The notes beneath the pieces were generated by a model. It saw only the letters and a program-made list of their open reading frames with translations, had not been told where the DNA came from and made no database searches. From Spirosoma pollinicola (GTDB lineage Bacteria; Bacteroidota; Bacteroidia; Cytophagales; Spirosomataceae), in the NCBI RefSeq assembly GCF_002831565.1, contig NZ_CP025096.1, positions 6,563,014-6,627,013 on the forward strand: a DNA stretch of 64,000 nt. Reading direction: 5' to 3'. Position numbers and translations under genes: made by a program. The first letter of the stretch is position 1; each line of letters starts with the position of its first letter. Shown in pieces: positions 62,069-64,000 of the stretch.

Positions 62069-63112
62069 TTAGTAAGAGGTAGCGGCACCGGCTAAGCGAC
62101 CCGCTGTATTACCCGAGGCTGCACCGGCTAGCTGAGTCGCCGTACGCGCCGGAGCCGACATCGCTCGTAAACCGTCTGAAACTCCGGTGGAATCCAATAT
62201 CCAGGTAGCCAGTTTAGGGACCAGCAAGTACCCAAAAATACCGATGGCGTAGAAAAGCAAGTTGGCAATTGATGAACTCGGCATTCCAGGGTTGCCCTGA
62301 AGCTGCTGGAATTCTACATGCAGACTGGACAGGTGAAAACTATCCAGAATGAACCCATAGATATTGGCAATCGGCACCCATAAAAGGGTATGTAGCACCC
62401 GCCCCACCCAGGCCGCAATGGAGGAGTAAAACCAGTCGAAACAGCCTAAACCGATCGTCAAAGGACCAAACATGCCTAAAATGATCAGGAAGTAAGTCGA
62501 TATGATTTTTATGCCAATGATCACAATGAAATAAATTAGCCGAAAAAGAGCCATCAGCACATAGTTCACGGTGGTATCGATGACAAAATTAACCGCATCA
62601 GCGGCTGCGGAAGTAACTGAATTCGCCATACCCATTACGCTGTCCGTCACCAGCTGGAACCAGGAGCGATTATCTTCTGCGGGAGCTACCGGTGGTGGAG
62701 CATTGGTATTACCCATATTTTCAATACGCGTTTTGGCGTTGGATAACACCTGTTGTTCCACCTCATCCCGACGGAAAGCGCCCATTTCCTGCGTCGCATC
62801 ATTCAGCGTGCGGCCCATATAAACAACGCCGGAGTATAAACCTGGATAGGCCAGCAGGAGCATCGAAATAACAACCGGTCGAAGGAGTGGATATACATCA
62901 ATGGCTTCATTTCGTGCCATGTGCGCCCAAACCCGGTAAAATACGTAGAACAGGGAGCCAATCAAGCCAATGGCCTGACCAATGGCAATGAAGGAAGAGA
63001 ATTCAGGCAGCATCGTATCAAACAAGGCGTCAGCCGCTTCCTCAATACTGCTGATGGCCCCGTTGGCTAGTGTACCATTCCAGCCGGTTCCAGGGGATTG
63101 TAGTAAAATCAT
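62069..63112 (-). CDS. traJ: Conjugative transfer protein TraJ (polytopic membrane)
   Basis: 347 residues with about six membrane helices: LPEFSSFIAIGQAIGLIGSLFYVFYRVW, PLLRPVVISMLLLAYPGLYSG, then LIYFIVIIGIKIISTYFLIILGMFGPLTIGLGCFDWFYSS and a late helix. This matches TraJ of Bacteroidetes conjugative elements, the VirB6/TrbL-like inner-membrane pore component. The start overlaps the stop of the upstream gene by 4 bp, so translation is coupled. Confidence 0.88.
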   Translation of the reverse strand: MILLQSPGTGWNGTLANGAISSIEEAADALFDTMLPEFSSFIAIGQAIGLIGSLFYVFYRVWAHMARNEAIDVYPLLRPVVISMLLLAYPGLYSGVVYMGRTLNDATQEMGAFRRDEVEQQVLSNAKTRIENMGNTNAPPPVAPAEDNRSWFQLVTDSVMGMANSVTSAAADAVNFVIDTTVNYVLMALFRLIYFIVIIGIKIISTYFLIILGMFGPLTIGLGCFDWFYSSIAAWVGRVLHTLLWVPIANIYGFILDSFHLSSLHVEFQQLQGNPGMPSSSIANLLFYAIGIFGYLLVPKLATWILDSTGVSDGLRAMSAPARTATQLAGAASGNTAGRLAGAATSY

Positions 63113-63588
63113 GGGTTGAATTGGAAGGAATTAACTTTTGAGAAAATTAACTGGCTTGAATTGAAGCCGCCAGGGCCCCGGCAACTGGTGGCCAGCCAAA
63201 GCGAATTGAGTTGCAATTTTGACGGACTCAGTAACTGCAACTTATCAAAACCATAGCCCTGCGTTGCGCCATGATCACCCAGCGCAATATGGGTTGAGTC
63301 ATCCCAACGGAATGGCATGAAAGCCATTTCCGGGCCACAAGGGATCTTATGATGCGTGGTCGTATCAACGAGTTGCGAAAAGTAACTCCACAGTAGCGAG
63401 TCTCCGGACGGTTTAATCGTCACACCGGCGTAAAAAAGAAGGGAGCTACCACCGGGTAAAACGGCCTCCCACTGGCCTACATACCCAACGGGGAAATCAG
63501 CTGCTGTTCGTCTGAAGCGATCTTGCTTTTGACAACTGCTTTGAGAGAAGGTTGCCAGTAGGCTGAGTACTACTAGGAGCTGTTTCAT
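63109..63588 (-). CDS. Small lipoprotein of the tra operon
   Basis: 159 residues; MKQLLVVLSLLATFSQSSC is a lipoprotein signal with a lipobox cysteine at position 19. The mature part looks beta-rich and is not recognised. It overlaps both neighbours by 4 bp, so it is a true member of the transfer operon. An envelope accessory or entry-exclusion role is possible but is a guess from position. Confidence 0.7.
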   Translation of the reverse strand: MKQLLVVLSLLATFSQSSCQKQDRFRRTAADFPVGYVGQWEAVLPGGSSLLFYAGVTIKPSGDSLLWSYFSQLVDTTTHHKIPCGPEMAFMPFRWDDSTHIALGDHGATQGYGFDKLQLLSPSKLQLNSLWLATSCRGPGGFNSSQLIFSKVNSFQFNP

Positions 63589-64000
63589 TTCTTTACGTAA
63601 CGAATCATGTAAGGGTCAGAAATTCGCTTGCTGATCGCTGAACGCATGGCCTGTTCTGACTCTGCCATGCGGTAGTAATTGACCGAGGCTGCTACTTTCC
63701 TGCCAAAACTGGCTAAATCCGCGTGGTGCTGTTTTGCTTCAGCCAGGGATTTTTGTTGTAGTTTAAGTCGGTCATAGGGTGACAAAAAGACTGGCTTCCC
63801 TTTGGAAATGCTAAAGGCATTGCGTGCCTTAATTATGTCGGTGCTACCCAGCGTGCCCATTACTATCGAGTTGTTGTAAAACGCGACATCCTCATTTTTT
63901 CCTTTGTCGAGGTAGCGTTTAATCATCTTAGAGGTTGGCCCGCCACCATCGTAACTTTGGTCAATGGCATAGATTTCCGTTCCCCAAATGTTCTTGGTCA
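63585..64000 (-). CDS. Unrecognised tra-operon protein (partial, 5' end outside window)
   Basis: The minus-strand frame is open from the window edge (138 codons and the stop visible). It begins mid-protein at TKNIWGTEIYAIDQSYDGGG, and continues with a helical stretch SPYDRLKLQQKSLAEAKQHHADLASF. It sits where TraI, the VirB5/TrbJ-like protein, would precede traJ, and the helical C-terminal part would fit, but I do not see a definite family match. An internal ATG at 63926 is not the true start. Confidence 0.6.
   Translation of the reverse strand, partial: TKNIWGTEIYAIDQSYDGGGPTSKMIKRYLDKGKNEDVAFYNNSIVMGTLGSTDIIKARNAFSISKGKPVFLSPYDRLKLQQKSLAEAKQHHADLASFGRKVAASVNYYRMAESEQAMRSAISKRISDPYMIRYVKK

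Noticed and set aside
1..64000. tRNA, rRNA, CRISPR array or attachment site
   Set aside because: Gaps between genes were read for tRNA-like TPsiC/anticodon arms, regular spaced repeats and direct repeats at the conjugative-element border; none was convincing, although a covariance-model search was not possible.

Overview
The window is chromosomal DNA from a Bacteroidota bacterium, most likely of the order Cytophagales and plausibly Spirosoma or a close relative. That placement is inferred from gene content (planctomycete-type cytochrome/DUF1501 cluster, Bacteroidetes-style TraJ-TraM conjugation genes, DUF6702, GH3 family) and from promoter-like boxes of the Bacteroidetes form TTTG-N19-21-TAnnTTTG. 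No Shine-Dalgarno pattern stands out. No rRNA, tRNA or CRISPR array was seen.

Layout. 1-4970 (minus): the 3' half of a complex I operon, nuoK-L-M-N. 5268-8745: a kelch-like lipoprotein, a DnaQ-type exonuclease and a Rieske-FAD reductase. 9103-13006: a TonB-dependent receptor facing exbB-exbD. 13255-16716: an enoyl-reductase-like MDR protein, then glpF-glpK. 16830-26001 (minus): MscS and a four-gene secreted redox cluster (Tat beta-propeller, DUF2231/cytochrome/LRR fusion, PSCyt1-DUF1549-DUF1553 giant, Tat DUF1501). 26168-29904 (minus): a small Spy-like protein, free-Met-R-sulfoxide reductase and mreB-C-D. 30094-39647 (plus): GH3, an MNT-HEPN pair, dxr, a 28-residue membrane peptide, rseP, DUF6702, lon and an AGE epimerase; murQ lies opposite.

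40678-58758 is a branched-chain amino acid supercluster: ilvD-B-N-C, ilvA, then an interruption (second MNT-HEPN pair, AraC regulator, cytochrome-PQQ dehydrogenase), then leuC-D, a citramalate/isopropylmalate-synthase-like gene, a methyltransferase, leuB and leuA. Two control layers can be read in the DNA. A 29-nt element containing the palindrome GCGAAATTTCGC lies at nearly the same place relative to the candidate promoters of ilvD and of the leuA leader. Upstream of leuA there is also a complete candidate transcription attenuator: promoter, 15-residue leader peptide with three Leu codons, antiterminator and rho-independent terminator. The leuA product lacks the C-terminal allosteric domain, so attenuation may replace leucine feedback on the enzyme.

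59383-64000 (minus) is the edge of a conjugative element: traJ, traK, a traL-like gene, traM and a stub of what is probably traN, cut off at the remnant of an ISL3-type transposase.

The gene borders are unusually rich in long, nearly perfect inverted repeats (arms of 17-49 bp). Two of them, 20 kb apart, form a REP-like family whose small hairpins keep an ATTT loop while the stem bases covary.
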